Positions 1-6,940 are shown, counted from the stretch's first letter. The stretch is 10,335 bases of DNA from Nitrososphaerales archaeon TH5894 (GCA_014523485.1 JAATVK010000180.1:1-10335); one strand, 5' to 3'. Notes: generated by a model from the letters alone, not told the origin. Made by a program: numbers and translations.

Positions 1-1125
1 AATAGTAGTACACATACATATCTAATTAACAAAGATGATGAATCAAATATGATATTCTTGGGATTTATTTTATTTTTTGATCCATTAAAATCAGGAATAA
101 CAGAATCATTAAAATCTATTCAAAAACTTGGTGTTTCTATCAAAATAATTAGTGGTGATAATAGATATGTGGCCAAATATATAGCACACCAAATTGAATT
201 GACTAATCCTGCAATTATGACTGGAGAAGAGATGCATCATATGAGTTCCCATTCTTTGACTCAAAAAGTAAAGCATGTTGATATCTTTGCAGAAATAGAA
301 CCAAATCAGAAAGAACAGATCATTTTAGCCTTAAGAAAATCAGGAAATGTAGTAGGATATATGGGTGATGGAATAAATGATACACCGGCACTTCATGCTG
401 CAGATGCAAGTATTTCAGTTGATACTGCAACAGATATAGTTAAAGAAGCAGCAGATTTTGTATTATTAGAAAAAGACTTGATGGTATTGGCAAAAGGGAT
501 AGAAGAAGGAAGAAGAACCTTTGCTAACACTCTAAAGTATATCTTTATGGCTACCAGTGCCAATTTTGGCAATATGTTTAGCATGGCAGGAGTGTCATTA
601 TTTTTATCATTTCTTCCATTATTGCCAAAACAGGTTTTGTTAGTAAATTTATTAACAGATATTCCAGAAATGGCAATTTCAACTGATAACGTAGATAAAG
701 AAATGATTGAAAAACCAAGGAAATGGGATATTAAGTTTATACAAAAATTTATGTTATATTTTGGATTATTAAGTACATTATTTGATTATATTACTTTTAT
801 AACACTATTAATAGTATTAAATTTATCAACAGAGCAATTTAGAACAATGTGGTTTATAGAATCAGTAATTTCTGCTGCTTCAATTGTACTTGTAATAAGA
901 ACAAGAGGTAAATTTTATAAAAATAGACCCAGTAAATATTTAATTATTTTTACTTTGGCTATTATTGCAGTAGTAATACTTGTGCCATATACAATAATTG
1001 GTGAAATATTTGGCTTTGTTCCTCCACAATTATTGTATTTGGTTATTATTGGAGGTATTGTTTTGGGATATGTGGCTATGGGAGAAATAGTAAAAAAGAA
1101 GTTTTATAGCAAATATCGATATTGA
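1..1125 (+). CDS. Mg2+-transporting P-type ATPase (MgtA-like, type IIIB), C-terminal part
   Basis: The frame is open from base 1 with no stop before the first ATG at 49, so the gene is cut by the left edge and 374 codons remain. Seen: the FLGFILFFDPLKSG stretch at the end of the nucleotide-binding domain, SGDN (equivalent of the TGD motif, from about 151), a PNQKEQ segment, and the hinge motif GDGINDTP (364-387) that binds the phosphorylation-site Mg2+. The phosphorylated DKTGT motif lies outside the window. The C-terminal membrane half follows, with the TM6-type segment VNLLTDIPEMAIS and then KPRKWDIKFIQKFM and MWFIES, which match the MgtA/MgtB end better than Ca2+ or H+ pumps. Family knowledge: an inner-membrane ATP-driven pump importing Mg2+. 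Substrate is inferred from similarity. It is transcribed alone toward a degraded region. Family confidence is high, ion specificity moderate. Confidence 0.88.
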   Translation, partial: NSSTHTYLINKDDESNMIFLGFILFFDPLKSGITESLKSIQKLGVSIKIISGDNRYVAKYIAHQIELTNPAIMTGEEMHHMSSHSLTQKVKHVDIFAEIEPNQKEQIILALRKSGNVVGYMGDGINDTPALHAADASISVDTATDIVKEAADFVLLEKDLMVLAKGIEEGRRTFANTLKYIFMATSANFGNMFSMAGVSLFLSFLPLLPKQVLLVNLLTDIPEMAISTDNVDKEMIEKPRKWDIKFIQKFMLYFGLLSTLFDYITFITLLIVLNLSTEQFRTMWFIESVISAASIVLVIRTRGKFYKNRPSKYLIIFTLAIIAVVILVPYTIIGEIFGFVPPQLLYLVIIGGIVLGYVAMGEIVKKKFYSKYRY

Positions 1126-1186
1126 TAAATAAATTCTTGGAAAGATAATCAAAAAAAAATATAAAAGAAAAAAATGAATTGTATGA

Positions 1187-1210
1187 TAAATAAATAAATA
1201 AATAAATAAA
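1187..1210. repeat. TAAA tetranucleotide microsatellite, six copies
   Basis: Six perfect tandem copies of TAAA lie between the ATPase stop codon and the broken minus-strand gene. It is a simple-sequence repeat in non-coding DNA, possibly length-variable by slippage. No function is visible. Confidence 0.9.
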
Positions 1211-1213
1211 ATA

Positions 1214-1603
1214 TTAGTTGTATTGAGGATTAAAGAAAACAGCTTTTTCCATTTGTTTTTTGTACATTTCTTCTCCTTCTCTCATCCTTTCTTCTCTTTC
1301 TCTAATTATGGATTAAATATCTATTTCATCCATACCTGTTATCTCTTTTCATGAGGGTAACAAATGACTATTTTGATAAACATTAGCAATTGTTAATATT
1401 TTTTGTTTTCTTCCCTCAATCTTTTCTTTCATTTTTGAAATAGCAGGCATACCTAAACCTAGTTGGCATAAGTGTATGTTATTCTGTCTTATTTCTGAGG
1501 AAAGTGCTATAATGTATTTTTTGTTTTGCTCGTCTGGCTTTTTACTTAGTTCTAAATTTAATTGTCTGTAAATATTCCTTTGGAGGGTATCCATTTCATT
1601 CAT
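1214..1603 (-). pseudogene. Broken gene for an unrecognised helical, charged protein
   Basis: On the minus strand an 84-codon frame runs from ATG at 1603 to TGA at 1349-1351. The same frame then continues: 11 codons to a TAA (1313-1315), then 32 codons of very charged sequence (IREREERMREGEEMYKK and onward) to a final TAA at 1214-1216. The protein-like composition on both sides of the stops suggests one gene of about 130 or more residues with two nonsense mutations. The frame is also open upstream of the ATG (…ARIRFVDHYSKR) to about 1665, so the true N-terminus may have been lost where the transposase remnant begins. I do not recognise the family; it looks alpha-helical, with basic and acidic runs and no membrane segment. 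Alternatively only the 84-residue frame is a real gene. Confidence 0.45.
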
Positions 1604-1668
1604 ACGTTTACTGTAGTGATCTACAAATCTAATTCTTGCAAAATGGTCTATCCAAGTATTAGAATTAA

Positions 1669-2098
1669 AGACATATTCTTACAGATAAAGATGGTATTCC
1701 TTTCCACTGTTATAACATCTGCAAATACTCATGATGTTACTGTTGCAATTGATACAGTTTATACCATGGTTATCAAAAGACCATTTTCAAAATCAACAAT
1801 ACAAAACAAGAACAAAATGAAAAAGGAGAATCTATGCCTTGATAAAGCATATCATTCCAAAGAAGTAGAACAAGAAATTACCAAGAGAGGATACATTCCT
1901 CACATACGATTTAGAAGAGAAAAAAAGAAACACAACAATAAACATCCAACAAGGAGATGGGTGGTAGAAAGAACAAATTCATGGCACAATAGATTTAGGA
2001 AATTATTTACAAGATATGAAAAGAAAGATGAGAACTATCTTGGTCTTGTACAACTAGCCAATAGCATAATTGTTTATAGGAGGTTAATTTTAGGATAG
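1669..2098 (+). pseudogene. IS5-type DDE transposase, C-terminal remnant with frameshift
   Basis: The reading frame ending at 2098 carries the C-terminal hallmarks of IS5-family (IS427-like) transposases: VITSANTHDV, the second catalytic Asp in LCLDKAYHS, and the catalytic Glu in RRWVVERTNSWHNRF followed by FTRYEKK and a hydrophobic tail. Just upstream, bases 1669-1701 encode RHILTDKDGIP in a different frame, which is the segment that normally precedes LSTVITSANTHD, so a single-base indel lies near 1700. The N-terminal half with the first catalytic Asp is missing and an in-frame TAA precedes RHILTDK. The element is therefore inactive. I could not identify terminal inverted repeats or a target duplication. 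The open frame extends back to a TTG at 1562, but that part overlaps the opposite-strand broken gene and has no transposase character. Confidence 0.8.
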
Positions 2099-2245
2099 GA
2101 TCTTAATTTATGAGGTTTGATCTTGTTTTTATTACGATAGATGACATATCTTCATTGCTTTCTCAATAAAATCTCAAACTTTTATTTTTTATAAATATAT
2201 ACTGAATTGGATTGTTTGGATATAAAGTAAAAAAATGGAAAATAA

Positions 2246-2740
2246 TCAAGGTTTAAAAAGAGTTTCAAAAATGCGACCTCGAAATTCTTCCAAAATAGAA
2301 TAAGAAGGTTCAAACTCTTTATTGTCATAATAATCAGACAACAAGTCTTTACTACTCAGAATCGCTTTAAATATATCTTTATCAGTAATTATTCCAATTA
2401 GTTTTTGTTCATTATTAATTACAGGTAGTCTTCTAAAGTTATGTGAATGCATAATTTGTAAGGCGTCTATTAAAGAATTTGTATCTTTAATTGTAATTAG
2501 TGGAGAAGTCATTACCTCTTGTGCTTGTAATTGTAAAGTAGCTTCTTCTTGCGCAATACAGTAGACTATATCTCTTTCTGTGATTATTCCAACAGGATCA
2601 TTAGAATCATTTACTACTATAAGACTGCCGATATTATTATTTTTCATAATTTGACATATTTGGAATAGTGATCTTGTTGATTGACTTGTCTTCACATTAC
2701 TTGACATAAAATTAGAAATTTTAGTACTTTCTAAGCTCAA
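2246..2740 (-). CDS. Two-CBS-domain protein
   Basis: A 164-residue protein made almost entirely of a CBS pair (Bateman module): CBS1 at about residues 8-63 ending in VGIITERDIV, CBS2 at about 75-129 with VMTSPLITI, the typical HNFRRLPVI and IGIITDKDI. A roughly 35-residue acidic and aromatic C-terminal tail follows. Family knowledge: CBS pairs bind AMP, ATP or S-adenosylmethionine and act as energy or metabolite sensors, often on a partner protein. No effector domain is fused here, so the target is unknown. The start is probably TTG at 2740: a TATA-like GATATTTA lies on the minus strand near 2770, about the spacing for a leaderless transcript. The ATG at 2707 (residue 12) is the alternative, but it would trim the start of CBS1. 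The protein is cytoplasmic, with no signal or membrane segment. Confidence 0.88.
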   Translation of the reverse strand: MSLESTKISNFMSSNVKTSQSTRSLFQICQIMKNNNIGSLIVVNDSNDPVGIITERDIVYCIAQEEATLQLQAQEVMTSPLITIKDTNSLIDALQIMHSHNFRRLPVINNEQKLIGIITDKDIFKAILSSKDLLSDYYDNKEFEPSYSILEEFRGRIFETLFKP

Positions 2741-2910
2741 GATTGTATTATTTAGAGAATAATACCTCTAAATATCTCTTTTCTTTTTTAATCAATTTAT
2801 TATCTGAATGATAAAGCTTTAAATTGTGATATAGACTTTCTGCTACTTATGGTAGTAATTAATCGTCTGTAGTATTCAAAAAAATTTTGGCTCAATTTAG
2901 TTTATATAAC

Positions 2911-3173
2911 TTCACCTCCGTTAAACTCAAATTAAAATCATTATCTGTTGTAACACAATAGTATATAGAATAAAAAATTGTATCTAACTATATACATGAA
3001 ATAAGGTAGATTGATTTTGTATACATAATCATCAAAGGCATAAATTCTATCTTAATAGCCAAAAGTAGGGTCCGTTAACCTAAGATGAATTCACCTCTAT
3101 TCACAAATAGTGTTTTATTTCTAATAGTTGTATAATACAAGTAGATGAATAACTTTATCCAATTATATACATG
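2911..3173. repeat. Degenerate direct repeat (2911-2998 and 3090-3173)
   Basis: Two segments of 88 and 84 bases share the same beginning (TTCACCTC), a middle GTTGTA followed by an A-rich stretch, and nearly the same end (AACTATATACATG and AATTATATACATG). Similarity between these anchors is weak and needs gaps. This may be an old duplication of a promoter-bearing non-coding segment, but low complexity could explain part of it. Confidence 0.35.
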
Positions 3174-3301
3174 TTCTAGAAAAAGTTAGTGCTAATGCCT
3201 AACATGTAGCATAATGTCTCTTCTTAGAATTCTCAACCCTAATTTTCATAACATTTTATTTCACTTTAATGAGAGAGTAGTATATTTTGCAATTCGTGGG
3301 A

Positions 3302-3428
3302 GTCATTCCAATTCTATCACCCGCTTCAGATTTTAAATTTTCTGTGTGTTTGTTTATACTTTTTCATATATTTTTTTGGGGAGATTGAAATTAAGAGAAT
3401 TTAATGCCGGAGGCGGGATTGGAATGCT
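3302..3428. repeat. Imperfect inverted repeat enclosing about 75 bases
   Basis: The plus-strand segment starting CATTCCAATTCTATCACCCG (from about 3304) matches the reverse complement of the segment ending near 3426 (CATTCCAATCCCGCCTCCGG). Shared blocks are CATTCCAAT, CCCGC or CCGC followed by TC and G, and TTAAATT followed by TCT, with a four-base gap. This could be the ends of a small decayed mobile element or two diverged copies of a tRNA-like 3' end. Confidence 0.4.
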
Positions 3429-3495
3429 AACATCGAATCCGATTCTTCGTCGGATTCATAAAGTCTCATAGTGACTCATAGAAATAAAGTTTTTG
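3396..3495 (+). ncRNA. Candidate small RNA in a G+C-rich island (strand inferred)
   Basis: Bases 3406-3457 contain 28 G or C in 52, far above the flanking A/T-rich DNA, which in such genomes often marks a structured RNA. The island has a perfect 8-bp stem, GAATCCGA/TCGGATTC, with a 7-base loop (3435-3457), and a smaller AGTC/GACT hairpin (3463-3477). A TATA-like CATATATTT lies at 3365-3373, about 27 bases before a start near 3396, and a run of five T at 3490-3494 could end the transcript. No known RNA family is recognised. On the other strand, part of it resembles a tRNA 3' end, so it may instead be a tRNA-derived relic. Confidence 0.3.
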
Positions 3496-3634
3496 TAAAA
3501 TATCTATCTGATCAACTATTAGTTTTAATTAAAAGAATTCCACAATTAGAAAGAAAACAAATATTATAATCTATTTTTATCACTGAATTTAAATTACTAT
3601 TAAATAATTATCAATTTAAAACAGGTTCAATTGA

Positions 3635-3933
3635 GAGCAAAATCAATCCCTGAATAATGCTGTTAATACATTTGTAGGCTTTAATGTAATAGGCATAATT
3701 CCACTAGTTCCCTTCCTTTTCGTTTATGCTTTAGGCTTGAACCTGTTTAGTGGTAATACTTTTTTGTATTCGGCGCTAGCTACTGCAACTTCATTCTTTT
3801 TGATTGGTCGTATCATGAGAAAGGTTTTGCAAAACCTGTTATTAGATCGGGTTTAAACACATTAATCATAGGCGGAATTGCTGCAATAGTTTCATATGGC
3901 GTTGGTCATTTATTGAGTCTAATAGTGCATTAA
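3635..3933 (+). pseudogene. VIT1/CCC1-type metal transporter remnant, frameshifted
   Basis: Bases 3635-3816 encode, in one frame, VNTFVGFNVIGIIPLVPFLF, then a hydrophobic segment ending ATATSFFLIGR. The sequence continues in a second frame from about 3817 with EKGFAKPVIRSGLNTLIIGG and a last membrane helix to TAA at 3931-3933. Together these match the last three membrane segments of VIT1/CCC1-family (formerly DUF125) Fe2+/Mn2+ transporters, whose C-terminus typically has an RSG..TL.IGG motif. A one-base indel at about 3811-3822 separates the halves, and an in-frame TGA at 3632-3634 with no N-terminal half upstream shows a 5' deletion. The gene is therefore dead. It converges with the DUF6328 gene and shares that gene's higher G+C, so both may have arrived together. 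Confidence 0.7.
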
Positions 3934-4025
3934 CCTATTAGGTACGCTGAAGGGCAAGTTGTTGAATAATTAGTGGATGAACTTAACCTCGTAAAATCAA
4001 TTATGATGTCCAACTAGGCTCAGCC

Positions 4026-4466
4026 CTATTTTCTCATTTGAAACAGCACTAGGACGAGTAAGAAAGGTACTACTGCGACAAGATACGCGTAGTCATTAAT
4101 TATTTGGGAGAAGGCTAGTACCATGCCCAGGTATAAGGAAATACCTGTAGGCAAAAAGCCAAATACTATAAACCGATGAGATCTTCTTATGAATTTTGTT
4201 ACGTCACGATAAGGAAATTCTATATGATGGTATATTACAGGCATAACAAACAGACACATGGCTATCATGATATTAAATAATGCTATCAGTATTATTATTT
4301 TATATGAGAAGGTGAACTGTTTGGCCGAAGTAATAGATATGTTCAGGAAAAAACCGAACAATAATCCACTGAAAGTAGTCAACAAAGTGCTCTCCCTTAA
4401 TGCTGTCCCATAGTCCTTCACCAAGGCGTCTCTCACATCTTCTTCATCTCGACCTGACTTGGACAT
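4026..4466 (-). CDS. DUF6328-type four-helix membrane protein
   Basis: A 146-residue protein with a charged cytoplasmic-looking N-terminus (residues 1-27) and four hydrophobic segments at about 28-46, 55-80, 97-120 and 127-143. The arrangement with FSGLLFGFFLNIS in the first helix, an MPVIYHHIEFPY turn after the second and RRSHRF before the third resembles the DUF6328 family, small membrane proteins of unknown function. The start is ATG at 4466; no stronger upstream start is seen. It stands alone, converging with the VIT-type remnant. Its DNA is richer in G+C than the rest (26 of 60 bases in 4021-4080, against 17 of 60 in 6061-6120), which hints at a different origin. Family assignment is from remembered similarity and is moderate. 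Confidence 0.72.
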   Translation of the reverse strand: MSKSGRDEEDVRDALVKDYGTALRESTLLTTFSGLLFGFFLNISITSAKQFTFSYKIIILIALFNIMIAMCLFVMPVIYHHIEFPYRDVTKFIRRSHRFIVFGFLPTGISLYLGMVLAFSQIINDYAYLVAVVPFLLVLVLFQMRK

Positions 4467-4750
4467 TTGAGATATTCATTAATTTGACGAAGAATCTTTT
4501 GGTGGCAATACTTCGCCACTTGAACAAAATTCTTATAACTTTCGAAAAGGTGTGAGTGTTTTGACGTCCGCTAATTATCTTGCATGACGATGTAAGTTAT
4601 GAAACAAGACATTAACTATCGTAATCTACAGATAATCTATCATTAACATTTATAGATGATTTCATATTTGAAATACATTATAGTATTATTTTATTAATTT
4701 TAAATATAGTGTTCTAAACTATTATTATCTTTAATGACCAAGATAAATTA

Positions 4751-4897
4751 ATGGTTTCTCATAATACTAACAAACCAGATTTTCTTGAATGTAAAGACTG
4801 CAAAATACACTTTGATGATATGGCTGAAAGACAAAGGCATATAGTAACAGAACATATGGAAAAAAGAGATTTCCCAAAAGAAGAAGAGGTTGAATAA
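4751..4897 (+). CDS. Small C2H2 zinc-finger protein, 48 residues
   Basis: ATG at 4751 to TAA at 4895-4897 encodes 48 residues. Cys14 and Cys17 (CKDC), then 12 residues, His30, then 4 residues, His35 give a textbook C-x2-C-x12-H-x4-H zinc finger, including a Phe four residues after the second Cys. The tail is acidic (KEEEVE). Family knowledge: one-finger C2H2 proteins of this size are common in archaea and bind nucleic acid or protein; the role of this one is unknown. A TATA-like TTTAAATATAG at about 4699-4709 would give a leader of about 20 bases. It is monocistronic as far as can be seen. Confidence 0.75.
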   Translation: MVSHNTNKPDFLECKDCKIHFDDMAERQRHIVTEHMEKRDFPKEEEVE

Positions 4898-4936
4898 AAC
4901 CATTTAATCAAAAAATATTTTGAATTCATTTCATAA

Positions 4937-5131
4937 GATACAAGGGTTTGGTTATATCAAAAAATATTAGAAATTATTGAAATAAACTGTGTTTTAACTA
5001 GTGGAAATATTACTAATACAGATCTTGAAGGTACAATAGCGGAAAAAACAATAATGGATTTAATATAACCTATGGAATTAGGTAAAACATATGTTAGTGT
5101 ATATAGTCAAGACCATCCTAATGGAAATTGA
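4937..5131 (+). pseudogene. Possible decayed small gene, unrecognised
   Basis: From 4937 a frame of 43 codons (…VWLYQKILEIIEINCVLTSG… ending IMDLI) meets TAA at 5066-5068, then resumes in the same frame for 20 codons (PMELGKTYVSVYSQDHPNGN) to TGA at 5129-5131. The mix of residues looks protein-like rather than random A/T-rich translation, but there is no convincing start codon or family match. It could be a broken gene or chance. Note that it lies between the zinc-finger gene and the 3' end of the universal stress gene. Confidence 0.22.
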
Positions 5132-5180
5132 TAAATTCTTTTTTCATGCATACTATGCATGATATAATAAATCTGAAATT

Positions 5181-5648
5181 TTATTTAACTACAGTAACTG
5201 GACACGATGAATATGTTACAACACCAGAAGCAGTGCTTCCTAGCAATAGCTTTTTAATACGAGATCGACCTCTTGTTCCTATTACAATTAAATCTACCTC
5301 TTTATCTTCAGCATAATCTAAAATACTATCAACTGTTGTTGTAGATACAATAATAGTAGTTTCAATTTTTATTGGTTTTTTTAATGTATTTTCTACTATC
5401 TTTTTCTTAATGTCATCAAACCATTTATTTGCTTCTTTCTTTGCTTGTTCTATTAACACACTTGAATCTTGCGGTTGTTTGACTTCAAAAAACTGTAAAG
5501 ATGAATAATATTCTATAGGATGTAAAACATGCAATAAAACAAGTTGTGAATTATGTTGTTTAGCTAACATTATTGCATAATCCGCTGCATCAAAAGATGC
5601 ATGAGAACCATCTATAGCAACAAGAATCTTTGACAATTTTTTTTCCAT
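5181..5648 (-). CDS. Universal stress protein (UspA family, ATP-binding type)
   Basis: A 155-residue single Usp domain. Seen: the N-terminal ILVAIDGS strand with Asp13, a long helical middle, VDLIVIGTRGRS, and the ATP-binding signature G-2x-G-9x-G-S at Gly124, Gly127, Gly137 and Ser138 (GTRGRSRIKKLLLGS), then SCPVTVVK at the end. Family knowledge: cytoplasmic homodimers that bind ATP or AMP and help cells through stress; molecular targets are usually unknown. The length is normal for a one-domain Usp. The start is ATG at 5648, with a TATA-like TTTATATTAT about 27 bases upstream, so the transcript is probably leaderless. It is divergent from the cyclase-like gene, and the 117-base inverted repeat lies between them. 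Confidence 0.93.
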   Translation of the reverse strand: MEKKLSKILVAIDGSHASFDAADYAIMLAKQHNSQLVLLHVLHPIEYYSSLQFFEVKQPQDSSVLIEQAKKEANKWFDDIKKKIVENTLKKPIKIETTIIVSTTTVDSILDYAEDKEVDLIVIGTRGRSRIKKLLLGSTASGVVTYSSCPVTVVK

Positions 5649-5669
5649 GCAATCTATTTATTAAATACT

Positions 5670-5682
5670 ATAATATAAATAA
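5670..5682 (-). promoter_or_regulatory. TATA-like box for the 5181-5648 stress protein gene
   Basis: On the minus strand TTTATATTATAG is centred about 27 bases before the ATG at 5648. That spacing matches an archaeal TATA box with transcription starting at or near the start codon. Confidence 0.5.
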
Positions 5683-5703
5683 ACACCATTTAGTTCCTTG
5701 GAT

Positions 5704-5820
5704 GTGTTAATTAAGAAAATAAATTTAGCTGTGATGTTCTATTTCTTTCAAATAATCTACTGGTCATAATAGATTAGAGTTAGGACATTCACAGCTAAAT
5801 CTATTTCCTTAACTTAACAC
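5704..5820. repeat. 117-base near-perfect inverted repeat (MITE-like or large hairpin)
   Basis: The outer 38 bases of the left arm (5704-5741) and the reverse complement of the right arm (5820 inward) agree at 35 positions with two one-base gaps. Both begin GTGTTAA and share an exact TTTAGCTGTGA block. Pairing is weaker inside but resumes at AATCT/AGATT, leaving a 12-base loop (5759-5770). An arm this long is not expected by chance. It resembles a miniature inverted-repeat element, but I see no clear target duplication on the flanks. If transcribed it would fold into one long hairpin. It lies between two divergent promoters. Confidence 0.8.
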
Positions 5821-6002
5821 AGAGTGATTATTTATAAAAAAGTTATCAATTGTAAGTATTTTTTAAATATATACTAACTTATAATTTTTGATATTATAAT
5901 AAATGTATGTTCATTAAATAAGAAACTGTTTTTTCCTTTTTTCTCTATCGATACATTAATTATCAAAATTGATCTAATACATATTAACAATAATAATAAT
6001 AT

Positions 6003-6011
6003 TGTATATAT
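6003..6011 (+). promoter_or_regulatory. TATA-like box for the cyclase-like gene
   Basis: TGTATATAT is centred about 29 bases before the ATG at 6036, the spacing expected for an archaeal promoter giving a leaderless or nearly leaderless mRNA. No Shine-Dalgarno-like purine run precedes this start apart from a weak AAGAG. Confidence 0.5.
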
Positions 6012-6035
6012 CCCCAAGATACAAGATAAGAGTTA

Positions 6036-6911
6036 ATGACTAGTACCCATGAATTTACTACGGATTTCAGATCTTTACTAGATAAAAAAAGATTTGAAGA
6101 ACAAACAATTGATGGACAATCTGGATTTTATGACAAGAGAGAACAGGTTTTTGTACCTGAAAATGTTTTTGGTAATCTTTTTAGTAACATAGGACCTAGA
6201 TATCAACTATCCAACATAGAAATACAAAGAATGATTAATACTAGTCGCAAAAGAGTTTCCAACACATTAAAAGATCTTCATAAAAATACCAAGGATTCAT
6301 ACGCACAAACATTTTTATCCTATTTATCACATAAATTTCTTGTCGAAAACCAGAACGAGCCACGAAATATGCTAATTCTTTATATAGATTTAGTTGGTTC
6401 TACAGCACTAACAGCAATACTTAATCCTGAAGAATTATCTATGATCATTAGGATATTTTGTCAAGAAATTTCTATATGCATATCAAGATATTTTGGTTAC
6501 GTGTTAAAATATGCTGGAGATGCAGTTATAGGCTTTTTTCCAGAAGGATCGAAATTATCTAGAGAAAATTTATACGAACATGCTATACAATGCGCCTTTT
6601 ATATGCACAAATTGTTAAATGAATCCATCAATGAAATTCTTTTTCAAAACGGATATCCAAAACTAAAAAGTCGAATTGCCATTGATGCTGGTGAGAATCA
6701 GATAATAATACTTGGACCTGAACCCGATCTATTAGGCCATGTTATAAGCAGAGCAGCTAAAATCATGAGCAAGGCACCACCAAACAATATAATAATAGGT
6801 GATAATGTTTTTAGATATCTTAACGATAGTATTAAAGAAAGATTTCCTATCCAAGACAAATTTATGTTATTTGAAACAGGGGAAATTTATCCAATATACA
6901 TTTCAAATTAG
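6036..6911 (+). CDS. Class III nucleotidyl cyclase-like protein
   Basis: 291 residues. Residues about 1-108 form an N-terminal region I do not recognise (soluble, charged, including FYDKREQVFVPE). Residues about 110-290 form a class III cyclase homology domain: first metal Asp118 in LYIDLVGST, then GYVLKYAGDAVIGFF with Lys158 in the position that selects ATP and Asp162 as second metal ligand, and Asp231 in PDLLGH, the second base-selecting position. The usual VN-x-A-x-R motif reads ISRAAK, so the transition-state Asn is Ser238 and the Arg is Lys242. Family knowledge: such domains make cAMP from ATP, and the substitutions suggest weak, altered or lost activity. There is no membrane segment, so it is probably cytoplasmic. 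It lies 57 bases upstream of the GvpD-like gene on the same strand, which suggests a functional pair. Confidence 0.85.
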   Translation: MTSTHEFTTDFRSLLDKKRFEEQTIDGQSGFYDKREQVFVPENVFGNLFSNIGPRYQLSNIEIQRMINTSRKRVSNTLKDLHKNTKDSYAQTFLSYLSHKFLVENQNEPRNMLILYIDLVGSTALTAILNPEELSMIIRIFCQEISICISRYFGYVLKYAGDAVIGFFPEGSKLSRENLYEHAIQCAFYMHKLLNESINEILFQNGYPKLKSRIAIDAGENQIIILGPEPDLLGHVISRAAKIMSKAPPNNIIIGDNVFRYLNDSIKERFPIQDKFMLFETGEIYPIYISN

Positions 6912-6940
6912 AAAAAATACCACATTTCAAAATTAAAAGT

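Larger units (their letters stand above)
2741..3634. other. Long gene-poor intergenic region
   Basis: Nearly 900 bases between the CBS gene and the VIT-type remnant contain no frame with protein-like features that I can support. The stretch is mostly A/T-rich, with the degenerate direct repeat (2911-3173), an imperfect inverted repeat (3302-3428) and a G+C-rich hairpin island (about 3400-3495). It could hold small RNA genes or be the residue of decayed mobile DNA. Confidence 0.6.

Noticed and set aside
393..584. Minus-strand 63-codon open frame inside the P-type ATPase
   Set aside because: It is antisense to the well-supported ATPase motifs and has no family features.
1562..1668. N-terminal part of the long plus-strand frame (TTG at 1562) as transposase sequence
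   Set aside because: It shows no transposase similarity and is antisense to the broken minus-strand gene; true transposase sequence starts only at about 1669 and in another frame.
3405..3480. Intact tRNA gene
   Set aside because: Only a 3'-end-like stretch is present; there is no matching 5' acceptor strand, D-arm or anticodon arm on either strand.
4502..4519. GTGGC/GCCAC hairpin upstream of the DUF6328 gene as a regulatory site
   Set aside because: The stem is only five base pairs with an eight-base loop, which is not distinguishable from chance.
5128..5316. Plus-strand 62-codon open frame
   Set aside because: It overlaps the 3' end of the UspA gene on the opposite strand and includes the reverse of its ATP-binding motif region.
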